From positions 1 through 20,833 of IMG/VR virus record IMGVR_UViG_3300025949_001063: DNA of 20,833 bases. One strand, written 5' to 3'. A program made the position numbers and the translations under genes. The first letter of the stretch is position 1. Each line of letters opens with the position of its first letter. This document shows positions 1-5,765 of this stretch, in pieces. The notes beneath the pieces were generated by a model, which saw nothing but the letters and a program-made list of their open reading frames with translations, had not been told where the DNA came from and searched no databases. Source of the DNA: a virus.

Positions 1-88
1 AACACCCTTCACTCGCACTCTTAATCACTAGCTCGGCCTCTTTTAATGCATCTAACATCTTAATAATTAATTCTTTTTCTTTATTCAT
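1..88 (-). CDS. Unrecognised protein, cut by the window edge
   Basis: Only the first 29 codons are present; the gene runs off the left edge. It begins with ATG at 88, which overlaps the TGA stop of the annealing protein by four bases (ATGA), so it is probably translationally coupled and part of the same leftward recombination operon. The visible residues (MNKEKELIIKMLDALKEAEL and a few more) predict a charged amphipathic helix. Genes in this position of phage recombination operons often encode nucleases or single-strand binding proteins, but nothing visible supports either. Confidence 0.55.
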   Translation of the reverse strand, partial: MNKEKELIIKMLDALKEAELVIKSASEGC

Positions 89-1146
89 TTTACATCTCGA
101 TACTTTGCCCAAGGGACATCGCTACTCGCCCCTACTTCTTCTTCTAGATCTTCATTTGAGTCACTCGGTTCAGTTTCAGGCTCTTCAGGTTTTTTCTCTT
201 CCTCTTTTCCTATTCTTAATTCACCTGATTCCATTGCCGAACAAAGCTTGTCATATTCAATGAGAGTGAGATCACGTGTGGAGTTCTTACTGAACTCAGT
301 TTGCATATAAGATCTAAGTTCATTATCAGAGTATTCATGAGTTTTCTTAATTGCAAAAAGACGCTTCAATTGGGCATCTGAAGGTTTTCTTTCATCTTTG
401 ACTACTTCACTTGGAACATCTTTAATAGTTCGGTCCATTTCCTCTTGAACGTAAATTCCATTGTAAGCATCGGGGAATGCCATTCGAAGAGCCGCAGCTT
501 CAGCTACTTTTTTAATCATCGTCTCAGGCATTTTTTTCCAGTTCGGTTTCTCACACATGTATTCTTCTAGAGGGACTTCTTCATGAATGGGATGTTCCCA
601 GTCTTTACGGTAAACATCCGCCCAAGCGCCTGTGCATTTCCCAGTTTTACTATCTCGAATGACTCCTCGCTTGATACCATTGAGTTTCCCTGTGGCTTGC
701 GCACGCATGCGATAGCCATCAATCCCAATGATGATTGTCCCAGGGCTATTGCCAAATTTAACGAAATAGATTTGTCCCATAAGAGGGTCTAGTTTTAATG
801 CAGTACACTTATAAAAGAAATGTTCAAGTTCTTCGTCGGATGCATTCTTGCAAACTTTAGTTCGAATGAGATGCATTTGTTTTTCTGTATAATTGAACTT
901 TTCAGCTAAGGTCATTTGTTTCTTTTCTTGAACTACCAACTCACTCATACGTTTCTCTCTTTGTTTGTTTATATATGTGTTCATGGCGAAAACCGCTCGA
1001 TCCATCGAGAAGCCATCACCCGTATAGGTTTTCGATCTGGGTCTGATATTGCTGTTAGAAAAAGGATAGGCATCCCCTGAAAAGCCTGTACCCCCACAGA
1101 AGAGACATTCCTCTTGCTCGCAGCAAAAGCTATATCTTTCTCCCAT
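85..1146 (-). CDS. bet: RecT/Bet-family single-strand annealing protein
   Basis: Phage recombinase of the RecT/Bet family, which coats single-stranded DNA and anneals complementary strands in phage recombination. The core runs from about residue 80 to 245 of the long form. Family features are the helical start (EELEHFFYKCTALKLDP), the central IIIGIDGYRMRAQATGKL block, and the end of the core with AEAAALRMAFPDAYNGIYV followed by EEM. An acidic tail fills residues 310-345. Lambda Bet is about 260 residues. The long form here is 353; starting at the internal ATG at 948 (residue 67, MSELVV), preceded by AAAGAGAG, gives 287, closer to the family. The extra N-terminus carries C8, C9, C14 and C17 in a CxxCxGTG pattern and could be a zinc-binding add-on. 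The first ATG has no clear ribosome binding site. The family call is firm; the start is not. Confidence 0.88.
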   Translation of the reverse strand: MGERYSFCCEQEECLFCGGTGFSGDAYPFSNSNIRPRSKTYTGDGFSMDRAVFAMNTYINKQREKRMSELVVQEKKQMTLAEKFNYTEKQMHLIRTKVCKNASDEELEHFFYKCTALKLDPLMGQIYFVKFGNSPGTIIIGIDGYRMRAQATGKLNGIKRGVIRDSKTGKCTGAWADVYRKDWEHPIHEEVPLEEYMCEKPNWKKMPETMIKKVAEAAALRMAFPDAYNGIYVQEEMDRTIKDVPSEVVKDERKPSDAQLKRLFAIKKTHEYSDNELRSYMQTEFSKNSTRDLTLIEYDKLCSAMESGELRIGKEEEKKPEEPETEPSDSNEDLEEEVGASSDVPWAKYRDVK

Positions 1147-1226
1147 TACAATTGATTAGATTTATAAACTGAAACTCTTGTCAAGAGGATAAGACTACGA
1201 TACATACCGACTCCTAATGTTCTTGT

Positions 1227-1260
1227 TCAGGGAAGGTTTTGTGAAAAGGGCCTTCCCTGA
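1227..1260 (+). terminator. Inverted repeat, possible rightward terminator
   Basis: Perfect 10-bp arms TCAGGGAAGG (1227-1236) and CCTTCCCTGA (1251-1260) enclose a 14-base loop that can itself pair TTTT with AAAA. On the plus strand the stem is followed by GGCTTTTC, a weak T-rich tail. No plus-strand gene ends just upstream, so if it is a terminator it may block rightward transcription coming from the recombination operon. Read leftward it would sit in the leader of the annealing-protein mRNA. Confidence 0.35.
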
Positions 1261-1353
1261 GGCTTTTCTAAAACAAAATCACCTTAAAATATACTGAAAA
1301 AGCAGATCTAGAGCGGTTATTCGGGCGACAATAATCTGTCGGCTGTACTTGAA

Positions 1354-1389
1354 TCTAGGAAATCTAGAAATTCTAGGAAATCTAGGATG
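1354..1389. repeat. Four tandem 9-bp repeats (TCTAGGAAA type)
   Basis: Four consecutive 9-base units are seen: TCTAGGAAA, TCTAGAAAT, TCTAGGAAA and TCTAGGATG. The second unit creates a palindromic TCTAGAAATTCTAG overlap. Short direct repeats beside inverted repeats in a phage intergenic region resemble iterons or a cluster of protein-binding sites. The function is inferred only. Confidence 0.55.
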
Positions 1390-1434
1390 AAGAGAGCATG
1401 GAAACTTCATCGGGAACTTATCCATGCTCTCTTC
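1389..1434. other. 14-bp perfect inverted repeat
   Basis: The arms GAAGAGAGCATGGA (1389-1402) and TCCATGCTCTCTTC (1421-1434) pair perfectly around an 18-base loop. No T-run follows on either strand, so an intrinsic terminator is unlikely. It directly adjoins the tandem 9-bp repeats. It could be an operator, an origin dyad or a structured RNA stem. Confidence 0.55.
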
Positions 1435-1446
1435 GCTATGATTAAC

Positions 1447-1520
1447 GATGACATGAACCAACCTGTAGCCGACTGGGCCGGCAGGAGAACGGACCCCCAA
1501 TGCGACATGAACATGTCATC
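1447..1520. other. Long-range dyad with nested short palindromes
   Basis: GATGACATG (1447-1455) is the reverse complement of CATGTCATC (1512-1520). The right arm also forms a local palindrome, GACATG-AA-CATGTC. Between the arms CCTG (1462-1465) can pair with CAGG (1482-1485), with a CCG/CGG pairing inside. Together with the neighbouring 14-bp dyad this could fold into a multi-stem RNA. No known RNA family is recognised. Confidence 0.35.
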
Positions 1521-1640
1521 CAAGCAGGGGGGATACATCAAGTTTCTGAATTGATATCAAGAGAAAAAATTAGACCCGCATTTGGACGGGAGACAGATAA
1601 ATCGGCATCCTCTAATACCTTAAATGAATAGGGCAACTAC

Positions 1641-1654
1641 TTAAGATATCTTAA
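1641..1654. promoter_or_regulatory. 14-bp palindrome, candidate repressor operator
   Basis: TTAAGATATCTTAA is a perfect palindrome. On the minus strand it starts six bases downstream of a TTGACA hexamer (1665-1660), inside what would be the spacer of a leftward promoter. That is a typical place for a phage repressor site. No good -10 hexamer is present at 16-18 base spacing, so the promoter itself is doubtful. Confidence 0.35.
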
Positions 1655-1931
1655 ATTGTTGTCAACACTTTATTTTTTTGCTCTTGCCCCGCCATTGAAA
1701 GAATTCCGAGTCCCTAGGGGGTAGGTAGCTGGCCGCATGCGAATCTTATCCTGTCTTGATAAGTCTGAATATCGTGATTTAAAACCCGATCAGTCGACAG
1801 CGTTAATCATTGGAATAGTCATTTTCATTTATTGTTTATGCGTAGATAAAAGAGGGGATGCCCCCGTTCACAAATGACACATCTATACAATCAAATCTGA
1901 TTGCATTAACTTTATATTCAAGAGGTGGAAT

Positions 1932-2093
1932 ATGATTGGTGTCATGCTTGAAATAAGTCAGCTTTATTTAAGGATGGCTCGCATTCTTGAAAAAGCAGGG
2001 GAAATAGAAGAAGCACAGCAAATGAGAGAGTATGCTCATCTCATCGTAAACGCAATTCAAGTCTTGAAAAGCGATAATAATTATGGAAGATAA
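1932..2093 (+). CDS. Small helical protein, 53 residues, unrecognised
   Basis: This is a short frame with a good ribosome binding site, AGAGGTGG, spaced correctly before ATG at 1932. The product begins MIGVMLEISQLYLRMARILE and continues with a charged helix containing EEAQQMREYAHLIVNAIQVL. It is almost entirely predicted alpha-helix, resembling small phage early proteins or a helical-hairpin adaptor. The stop at 2091-2093 lies 11 bases inside the next gene, in a different frame, so the two are probably co-translated. It is the first gene of the rightward cluster. The function is unknown. Confidence 0.6.
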   Translation: MIGVMLEISQLYLRMARILEKAGEIEEAQQMREYAHLIVNAIQVLKSDNNYGR

Positions 2094-2298
2094 AAATAAA
2101 AACATGGAAGAGCTTATGGAAAGAATAAATAAAAGGTATCAGCACGCACGATTTGTGAGTGATCTGATCCATCAATTTCAGTTGTTTTGTATGGATGAAA
2201 TTGTGAATGGTACCTTTGATTCTATCGAAGATCGGAATGCTTTTGAGTTCTTTTATAAAGCGATAGAAGAATATCGGAAAAGAACGGGTGATTTATGA
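2083..2298 (+). CDS. Hypothetical small helical protein, 71 residues
   Basis: Not recognised. It starts with ATG at 2083, inside the end of the previous gene; an internal ATG at 2104 (MEELMERI) is an alternative. No strong ribosome binding site precedes either, which suggests coupling to the upstream gene. The product is charged and helical, with FVSDLIHQFQLFCMDEIV in the middle and an aromatic segment (RNAFEFFYKAIEEYRKR) near the end. No membrane segment or metal-binding cluster is visible. It is followed after 21 bases by the ribbon-helix-helix-like gene. Confidence 0.6.
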   Translation: MEDKNKNMEELMERINKRYQHARFVSDLIHQFQLFCMDEIVNGTFDSIEDRNAFEFFYKAIEEYRKRTGDL

Positions 2299-2319
2299 CG
2301 ACGACTAAAGGAGTATAAA

Positions 2320-2502
2320 ATGACAAAAATTTCTTTTCATTCTAAAAAATACGTCTTTATCCAAGGCAGGATTCCGACCGATGTTTTTTACCGGGCCAAA
2401 AGCTTTATGGAAAAGCAGCAACTCAAATGGCCCGAGTTCCTGACAGCAGTGATATGTCATTTTCTAGATGAGCAGGAGAAGGAAAAGAAATTGTCATTGT
2501 AA
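2320..2502 (+). CDS. Small ribbon-helix-helix-like protein, 60 residues
   Basis: A clear ribosome binding site (AAAGGAG) precedes the ATG. The order of predicted elements fits a MetJ/Arc/CopG-type fold: a strand (YVFIQGRIP, about residues 11-19), a helix (DVFYRAKSFMEKQQL, 22-36), a turn at KWP, then a second helix (EFLTAVICHFLDEQ, 39-52). The pattern of a basic residue and IP before the first helix and a hydrophobic FL..VI..FL second helix is typical of that fold, whose members usually bind operator DNA as dimers. The assignment is by pattern, not by a confirmed match. It could regulate this cluster or the palindromic sites nearby. Confidence 0.55.
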   Translation: MTKISFHSKKYVFIQGRIPTDVFYRAKSFMEKQQLKWPEFLTAVICHFLDEQEKEKKLSL

Positions 2503-2529
2503 ATAAATCATTTCAGTTAATATAGCTTC

Positions 2530-2895
2530 ATGGAAGAAAAGCAAATCGAAACTCAAATCCTTACGTGGTTGAATCTTCAACAACAGACGTTCGCTTTTAA
2601 AATAAATACGGTCGGGGTATTCGATCCGATCAAAAAGGTCTTCAGAAAGAATAAGAATCAATTTATCATCCCAGGGACCTCGGACATCGTCGGTTCTATG
2701 AAAGGTCGATTCTTTGCGATTGAGGTTAAATCATCTCGAGGTTACGCCAGATTCATGAATACCCCGACCTTAAGAGATCAGCTTCAAATGGCCTTTTTAG
2801 CCAAAGTCCAAAGGTCAGGGGGCCTCACACTTGTGGCTTGTTGCTTAGAACAAGTCATGACCTGGTACAAACGATTTGACACATGTCCTCTCTGA
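2530..2895 (+). CDS. VRR-NUC domain nuclease
   Basis: Small phage nuclease of the VRR-NUC branch of the PD-(D/E)XK superfamily, whose members cut structured DNA such as branched junctions. At 121 residues it has the usual length of a stand-alone domain. Visible motifs are an N-terminal helix with E7/Q9 (IETQILTWL), the metal site PGTSDI (residues 48-53, D52), then G59 and FFAIEVKSS with E64 and K66 as the E-x-K pair, Q84 in the RDQLQMAFL helix, and the SGGLTLVA block (96-103) that ends the core. No good ribosome binding site precedes the ATG at 2530; the previous stop is 28 bases upstream. It probably works in phage DNA replication or recombination with the annealing protein encoded across the intergenic region. 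Confidence 0.82.
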   Translation: MEEKQIETQILTWLNLQQQTFAFKINTVGVFDPIKKVFRKNKNQFIIPGTSDIVGSMKGRFFAIEVKSSRGYARFMNTPTLRDQLQMAFLAKVQRSGGLTLVACCLEQVMTWYKRFDTCPL

Positions 2896-2900
2896 CACAC

Positions 2901-2929
2901 TTACAATCTATACTTAAATAGTATATTAT
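2901..2929 (+). promoter_or_regulatory. Promoter of the lipoprotein gene
   Basis: TTACAA (2901-2906) and TATTAT (2924-2929) are separated by 17 bases, 25 bases before the ATG at 2954. The -10 matches the consensus at five of six bases and the -35 is weaker. This gives the lipoprotein gene its own promoter, separate from the nuclease gene upstream, as expected of an independently expressed prophage gene. Confidence 0.5.
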
Positions 2930-2939
2930 TAAAGTATAG
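2908..2939. promoter_or_regulatory. Overlapping inverted repeats at the lipoprotein promoter (candidate operator)
   Basis: CTATACTT (2908-2915) is the exact reverse complement of AAGTATAG (2932-2939). A second dyad, ATACT-N5-AGTAT (2910-2924), overlaps the first. In all there are three ATACT/AGTAT half-sites covering the promoter spacer, the -10 and the start region. A protein bound here would compete with RNA polymerase, so repression is the simplest reading. Confidence 0.45.
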
Positions 2940-2953
2940 AAAGAGAGGATTTT

Positions 2954-3655
2954 ATGAGGTACGTCAGTTGTTTAATTCTTTTAAGTCTTTGTTCTTGTAA
3001 CCCTACAACACAGATCAATGCTCCAACTCAAAATTCACAATCTTCACAAAGTACAACATCATCAACAACTTCGAGTTCAAATAAACCTGCTGCTGCTGTA
3101 GAACCTAGTTCCTTTTCGAGATTCATGTATGTCGCTAACCAAGGTGATGATACTCTCACTCAATTTGGAATTGATCCTTCCAATGGTTATCTCTGGGATA
3201 TCGGAGTTAATAATAGAATCACCACTCACTCGCAACCCTATATTCTCTTGATAGATGCATCTAAGAAATTCCTTTTTTGTATCAACAAAAATTCTACTTA
3301 TATCGATGTCTACTCGATCAATTCCTCCACCGGACTTCTTACATTTGTCTATAGCCAAGATATGGGAGACGAATATCAAGGCTATCAATGGAATGGAACG
3401 AATCAAATTTACTTCAAAGTAGGATTCAATTTCGGGAAAATATGGAACTACAATGCTTCAACTGGTACTTTGAGCTACCAAGGAGATTATTATAATTCCA
3501 TGAATTATCAAGTTTATCCCATCAATCCTATCGTTGGAAGTAACTTCACCTATAATATTCAAGGAACGAATAATATTGAGCTGATATCAGGAGGAACAGA
3601 CACCAAGATTGGCTTCTCTACTGGAAATTCTCCATCTCAGTTCATCATTTACTAA
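2954..3655 (+). CDS. Beta-propeller-like lipoprotein
   Basis: Predicted lipoprotein of 233 residues. The signal peptide MRYVSCLILLSLCSC has a lipobox ending at C15 (LCS-C). A low-complexity Ser/Thr/Gln linker (about 25-55) follows. The rest holds at least three repeats of a strand-rich unit ending in an S-x-G-x-L turn: RFMYVANQGDDTLTQF (57-72) with NGYL, KFLFCINKNSTYIDVY (105-120) with TGLL, and QIYFKVGFNFGKIWNY (151-166) with TGTL. This is the pattern of lactonase/YncE-type beta-propellers, but full propellers of that family are about 300-350 residues, so this one is short and may be truncated or oligomeric. The ATG has a strong site, AGAGAGG. The gene has its own promoter and is convergent with the lysis genes. 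It is probably not virion structure; an exported protein altering the host surface or excluding other phages is the favoured inference. Confidence 0.7.
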   Translation: MRYVSCLILLSLCSCNPTTQINAPTQNSQSSQSTTSSTTSSSNKPAAAVEPSSFSRFMYVANQGDDTLTQFGIDPSNGYLWDIGVNNRITTHSQPYILLIDASKKFLFCINKNSTYIDVYSINSSTGLLTFVYSQDMGDEYQGYQWNGTNQIYFKVGFNFGKIWNYNASTGTLSYQGDYYNSMNYQVYPINPIVGSNFTYNIQGTNNIELISGGTDTKIGFSTGNSPSQFIIY

Positions 3656-3878
3656 GACGATCGATCTTGTCCTCGATTCGGTCGAGTCTTTTAAAAAGTT
3701 CATCCTGGATTCGGATTTGCTCGGATTTGTATTCAGCAAATGCATCTTTGGTTTCAAAGTTCACGTAGAAGAATACAGTGATTCCCGCTACCCCTACCAT
3801 GGTCGCTCCTAGCCATGCAACCCATTGATCAATTGAGAAGGGATTCCAATTTCTTAATTTCTCTTCTTGGTAGGACAT
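3645..3878 (-). CDS. Small membrane protein with C-terminal coiled coil
   Basis: This 77-residue protein is the last gene of the late module. A single membrane span lies at about residues 19-41 (WVAWLGATMVGVAGITVFFYVNF), followed by a charged heptad-like helix (about 48-77, ending RLDRIEDKIDRLSK). The order span-then-coil is the reverse of XhlA-type proteins. It starts 50 bases inside the upstream lipoprotein-like gene and ends 11 bases inside the oppositely oriented beta-propeller gene. Its location behind the endolysin suggests a lysis role (holin, antiholin or inner-membrane spanin), but no specific family is recognised. Confidence 0.6.
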   Translation of the reverse strand: MSYQEEKLRNWNPFSIDQWVAWLGATMVGVAGITVFFYVNFETKDAFAEYKSEQIRIQDELFKRLDRIEDKIDRLSK

Positions 3879-4224
3879 GGCGAATGACCTCTCTGTTTTT
3901 TTTAACCAAAAGGAACTCTTCTTCTGGAGTCATCGTGTTCACGTTCCACTGCTTACATTTGAGCATGGTTTCATACATCTTTTTAAGATCTGAATAGGTC
4001 ATGCAGACATAATTATCGAAGTCAGGATCTTTACAGAGAAGATTTTGATTGGATTGTGAGCGGGATATGGATTCCTGGGTAGAGTTTCCCGCCCACAAGG
4101 TAACATCGATTGCGGGTATGTTACTGGAGCATCCTTGGGTTAAAATCAACAAAATAATGGTGATACCTAAAAAAAAGCATCCGAAAGCCGTACTTAATCT
4201 CTGCTCTTCAAATGGATCGATCAT
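3829..4224 (-). CDS. Membrane-anchored or lipoprotein-like lysis-cassette protein
   Basis: 131 residues. A hydrophobic segment (about 12-29, ending LLILTQG) runs into C32, giving an imperfect lipobox (TQG-C; position -3 is not a typical residue). It could therefore be a lipoprotein or a type II membrane protein. The exported part has three further cysteines (C64, C74 and C89) and a charged helix with PEEEFLLVKKNREVI. It starts at an ATGA overlap with the previous gene (4224/4221). In Gram-negative phages, genes placed here often encode spanins that disrupt the outer membrane, and a lipid-anchored outer spanin is one reading. The family is not recognised. Confidence 0.6.
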   Translation of the reverse strand: MIDPFEEQRLSTAFGCFFLGITIILLILTQGCSSNIPAIDVTLWAGNSTQESISRSQSNQNLLCKDPDFDNYVCMTYSDLKKMYETMLKCKQWNVNTMTPEEEFLLVKKNREVIRHVLPRREIKKLESLLN

Positions 4225-4427
4225 TTTTTCTTCCCAGGATCAAAAATGTTCTCTATCCCACTCGTATCTTTTGTCTGTTTTGATACTTGTGAAGCTTTAG
4301 CTAAGTCAGCAATGATTTTTCTGTTTTCGGCAGCATTGACCTGATCACTAATGAATTGAATCAAGCTTTTCAACGCATTCAAAAGAGCAGGAATTGCTGC
4401 GATTGCATTAAAAATAGCTACAATCAT
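4221..4427 (-). CDS. Small hydrophobic protein, possible holin
   Basis: 68 residues. The N-terminal 27 residues are hydrophobic and Ala/Leu/Ile-rich (MIVAIFNAIAAIPALLNALK and on). A charged helix and a basic end (DPGKKK) follow. A short N-terminal membrane-active segment with a soluble basic tail fits small holins or holin partners, but could also be an unrelated membrane peptide. It is tightly coupled on both sides: its ATG overlaps the stop of the 57-residue gene upstream (4424-4427) and its stop overlaps the next start (4221-4224). Confidence 0.6.
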   Translation of the reverse strand: MIVAIFNAIAAIPALLNALKSLIQFISDQVNAAENRKIIADLAKASQVSKQTKDTSGIENIFDPGKKK

Positions 4428-4597
4428 GATTTATTTTGAAGACTTTTTACAAAATTATTGATTCCATCTTCGATGGATTGAAGCTTTGACGCTACATTAC
4501 TTGCGTGCAAAAGATTCGCAATCATTACGCCTACTGCCAAAACTGCAGTTACAATGGAAAGTACACCCGACCAATTTGACGAAAGCCAGCTAATCAT
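4424..4597 (-). CDS. Single-span holin-like protein, 57 residues
   Basis: Starts with ATG at 4597 behind a good ribosome binding site (AGGGGG). The product MISWLSSNWSGVLSIVTAVL continues through AVGVMIANLL, making one membrane span at about residues 9-31. A soluble helix follows (ASKLQSIEDGINNFVKSLQNKS). Size, single span and position right after the endolysin fit a class III type holin, which would permeabilise the inner membrane to release the muralytic enzyme. Its TGA overlaps the next ATG by four bases. The neighbouring small membrane proteins are equally possible holins, so the exact role is not settled. Confidence 0.6.
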   Translation of the reverse strand: MISWLSSNWSGVLSIVTAVLAVGVMIANLLHASNVASKLQSIEDGINNFVKSLQNKS

Positions 4598-4629
4598 AAA
4601 TATTACCCCCTAATATTCAGTTTGAACTC

Positions 4630-5118
4630 TTATGATTTATTTTGCAAATCAAGAAGATTCGATTTTACTTTATTTACATAGGATTGATTCACATACGAAC
4701 CATTGACTTTATGGATAGAACCTGGTCCACCATTATACATACTAAAAATGTCGGAAGGTTGATCTGAATAATGCTTTTTCAAAAAACTTAACCTGATTGC
4801 TAGGTGTTTCAGATTCACTTCAGGTTTAATCAATTCTGACAAAAATCCCTCATGACCTTGTTCTCGAGCTAGCGCTCCCATAATTTGAGCGAGACCCCAT
4901 GACATTTTTTGAGTTGCTATTTCAGTGCTCATAGAGATCAATCCAGATTTAGTGAATTTTTCAGGATTAAATAAATAGGAATAATTCACTTCATATCTAA
5001 CAGCATATGAATTCCAGTTAGTTTCTGTAGTAATAATCGCTTTCATCCAGGTTGATTCTACTTGATAAAGCTTTGATGACATTTGAATGAGGGATTCTAT
5101 TTTAGAGTCAATCATCAA
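4630..5118 (-). CDS. Lytic transglycosylase-like endolysin (SLT domain)
   Basis: Peptidoglycan-cleaving enzyme of 162 residues of the soluble lytic transglycosylase/goose-type lysozyme fold. Ordered motifs are present: the catalytic glutamate E32 in AIITTETNWNSYA, the SWGLAQIM block (73-80) that lines the glycan cleft, MYNGGPG (127-133), and the final YVNKV helix (147-151). The whole protein is one catalytic domain with no signal peptide, so it needs a holin for export. It overlaps the upstream fibre gene by four bases and is followed by four membrane-protein genes. Placement and size argue for the phage endolysin; a virion-associated enzyme is less likely. Confidence 0.85.
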   Translation of the reverse strand: MMIDSKIESLIQMSSKLYQVESTWMKAIITTETNWNSYAVRYEVNYSYLFNPEKFTKSGLISMSTEIATQKMSWGLAQIMGALAREQGHEGFLSELIKPEVNLKHLAIRLSFLKKHYSDQPSDIFSMYNGGPGSIHKVNGSYVNQSYVNKVKSNLLDLQNKS

Positions 5119-5765
5119 TTAATCCTTATATAAATATTTACTACATAACTCTTAGGATTATTCTCAGCGCCCCCTTGAAAAGCAACGACAACATTAGAAG
5201 GACCTGAATCAGCAACAACGAGATTGCTTCCAGTTGCATCTGTTCCAGAAATGTCGCTTCCAGCGCCGTAAGCAGAATTTCTCAATTTAGGACTTAATCC
5301 AGTCCCTAAATAGCTAGTGGTATGGGTATGACCAGGATCAGAAAAATGATGGTTATGGCTACTGAATTGATCACCCTCATAAGTTCCGAGAGCTAGGTCT
5401 CCATGAGGATCTGCTTGTCCATCTGATCTTCCATTATTTTTTCCTCGAAGGAATCCCCCTCTAAAATCAGGGACTGTACTATGTCCGGTTACGTTAGCAT
5501 ACGCGGAACCCGATACATTCCGGCCATCCGCTAAAACCCAAGTTGACCCCAATAAAACAGCTGGAAGCTGACTTGTAAATGTTGTTGGGTCTAACATCGA
5601 ATGAATCAGACTACCTACCGGCAGTATGATCCCCAAAAGACCATTCACTGAAGCTGCAATCCCATCCAAAGAGGATTCAGAAACAGGGTTATTAAATTGA
5701 ACCGAAGGTTGTTGAACCGGATCAAAAGCACCTGGTACGACTGCCATAAAAAAGAGTTCCCCCAT
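5115..5765 (-). CDS. Tail collar-domain fibre protein
   Basis: 216-residue fibre-tip protein with a phage tail collar domain. The features are GSLIHSMLD then WVLADGRNVSGSAYANVTG (about 75-94), the VPDFRGGFLRGKNNG block (98-112), the GTYEGDQFSSHNHHFSDPGH region (about 128-147) where several histidines could bind metal, and a final NNPKSYVVNIYIRIN, the usual end of this family. Such proteins tip the tail or fibres and contact the host surface. Translation may start at the first ATG (TAATG overlap with the hub gene) or at M7, which has GGGGGAA at a proper distance. It sits directly upstream of the endolysin. Confidence 0.82.
   Translation of the reverse strand: MGELFFMAVVPGAFDPVQQPSVQFNNPVSESSLDGIAASVNGLLGIILPVGSLIHSMLDPTTFTSQLPAVLLGSTWVLADGRNVSGSAYANVTGHSTVPDFRGGFLRGKNNGRSDGQADPHGDLALGTYEGDQFSSHNHHFSDPGHTHTTSYLGTGLSPKLRNSAYGAGSDISGTDATGSNLVVADSGPSNVVVAFQGGAENNPKSYVVNIYIRIN

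Larger units (their letters stand above)
1147..1931. other. Non-coding region with repeats and dyads between divergent operons
   Basis: About 785 bases lie between the leftward recombination operon and the rightward small-gene cluster. No convincing gene was found on either strand. The region holds a 10-bp inverted repeat (1227-1260), four tandem 9-bp repeats (1354-1389), a 14-bp inverted repeat (1389-1434), a 9-bp long-range dyad closed by a short palindrome (1447-1520), TTGATATCAA (1551-1560), the 14-bp palindrome TTAAGATATCTTAA (1641-1654) and a T-run near 1672-1679. TTGACA hexamers read leftward at 1179-1184 and 1660-1665, but neither has a good -10 at normal spacing. This layout suits early promoters with repressor operators, a replication origin, or a structured RNA. 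The sequence does not decide between them. Confidence 0.6.

Noticed and set aside
1147-1184. Promoter for the annealing-protein gene with TTGACA at 1179-1184
   Set aside because: The -35 is perfect, but the only TATAAA lies 12 bases away and nothing fits at 16-18 bases, so it is not listed as a feature.
1389-1434. 14-bp dyad as an intrinsic terminator
   Set aside because: No T-run follows the stem on either strand.
1279-1500. Minus-strand frame of 73 codons in the intergenic region
   Set aside because: It starts at TTG without a ribosome site and its sequence is dictated by the 9-bp repeats and dyads; composition is unlike the neighbouring proteins.
1440-1540. tRNA or known riboswitch in the dyad cluster
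   Set aside because: No T-loop GTTCRANTC-like sequence, cloverleaf arms or recognised riboswitch core could be found.
3609-3997. Plus-strand frames opposite the lysis genes
   Set aside because: They have no ribosome sites and are shadows of the leftward membrane-protein genes.
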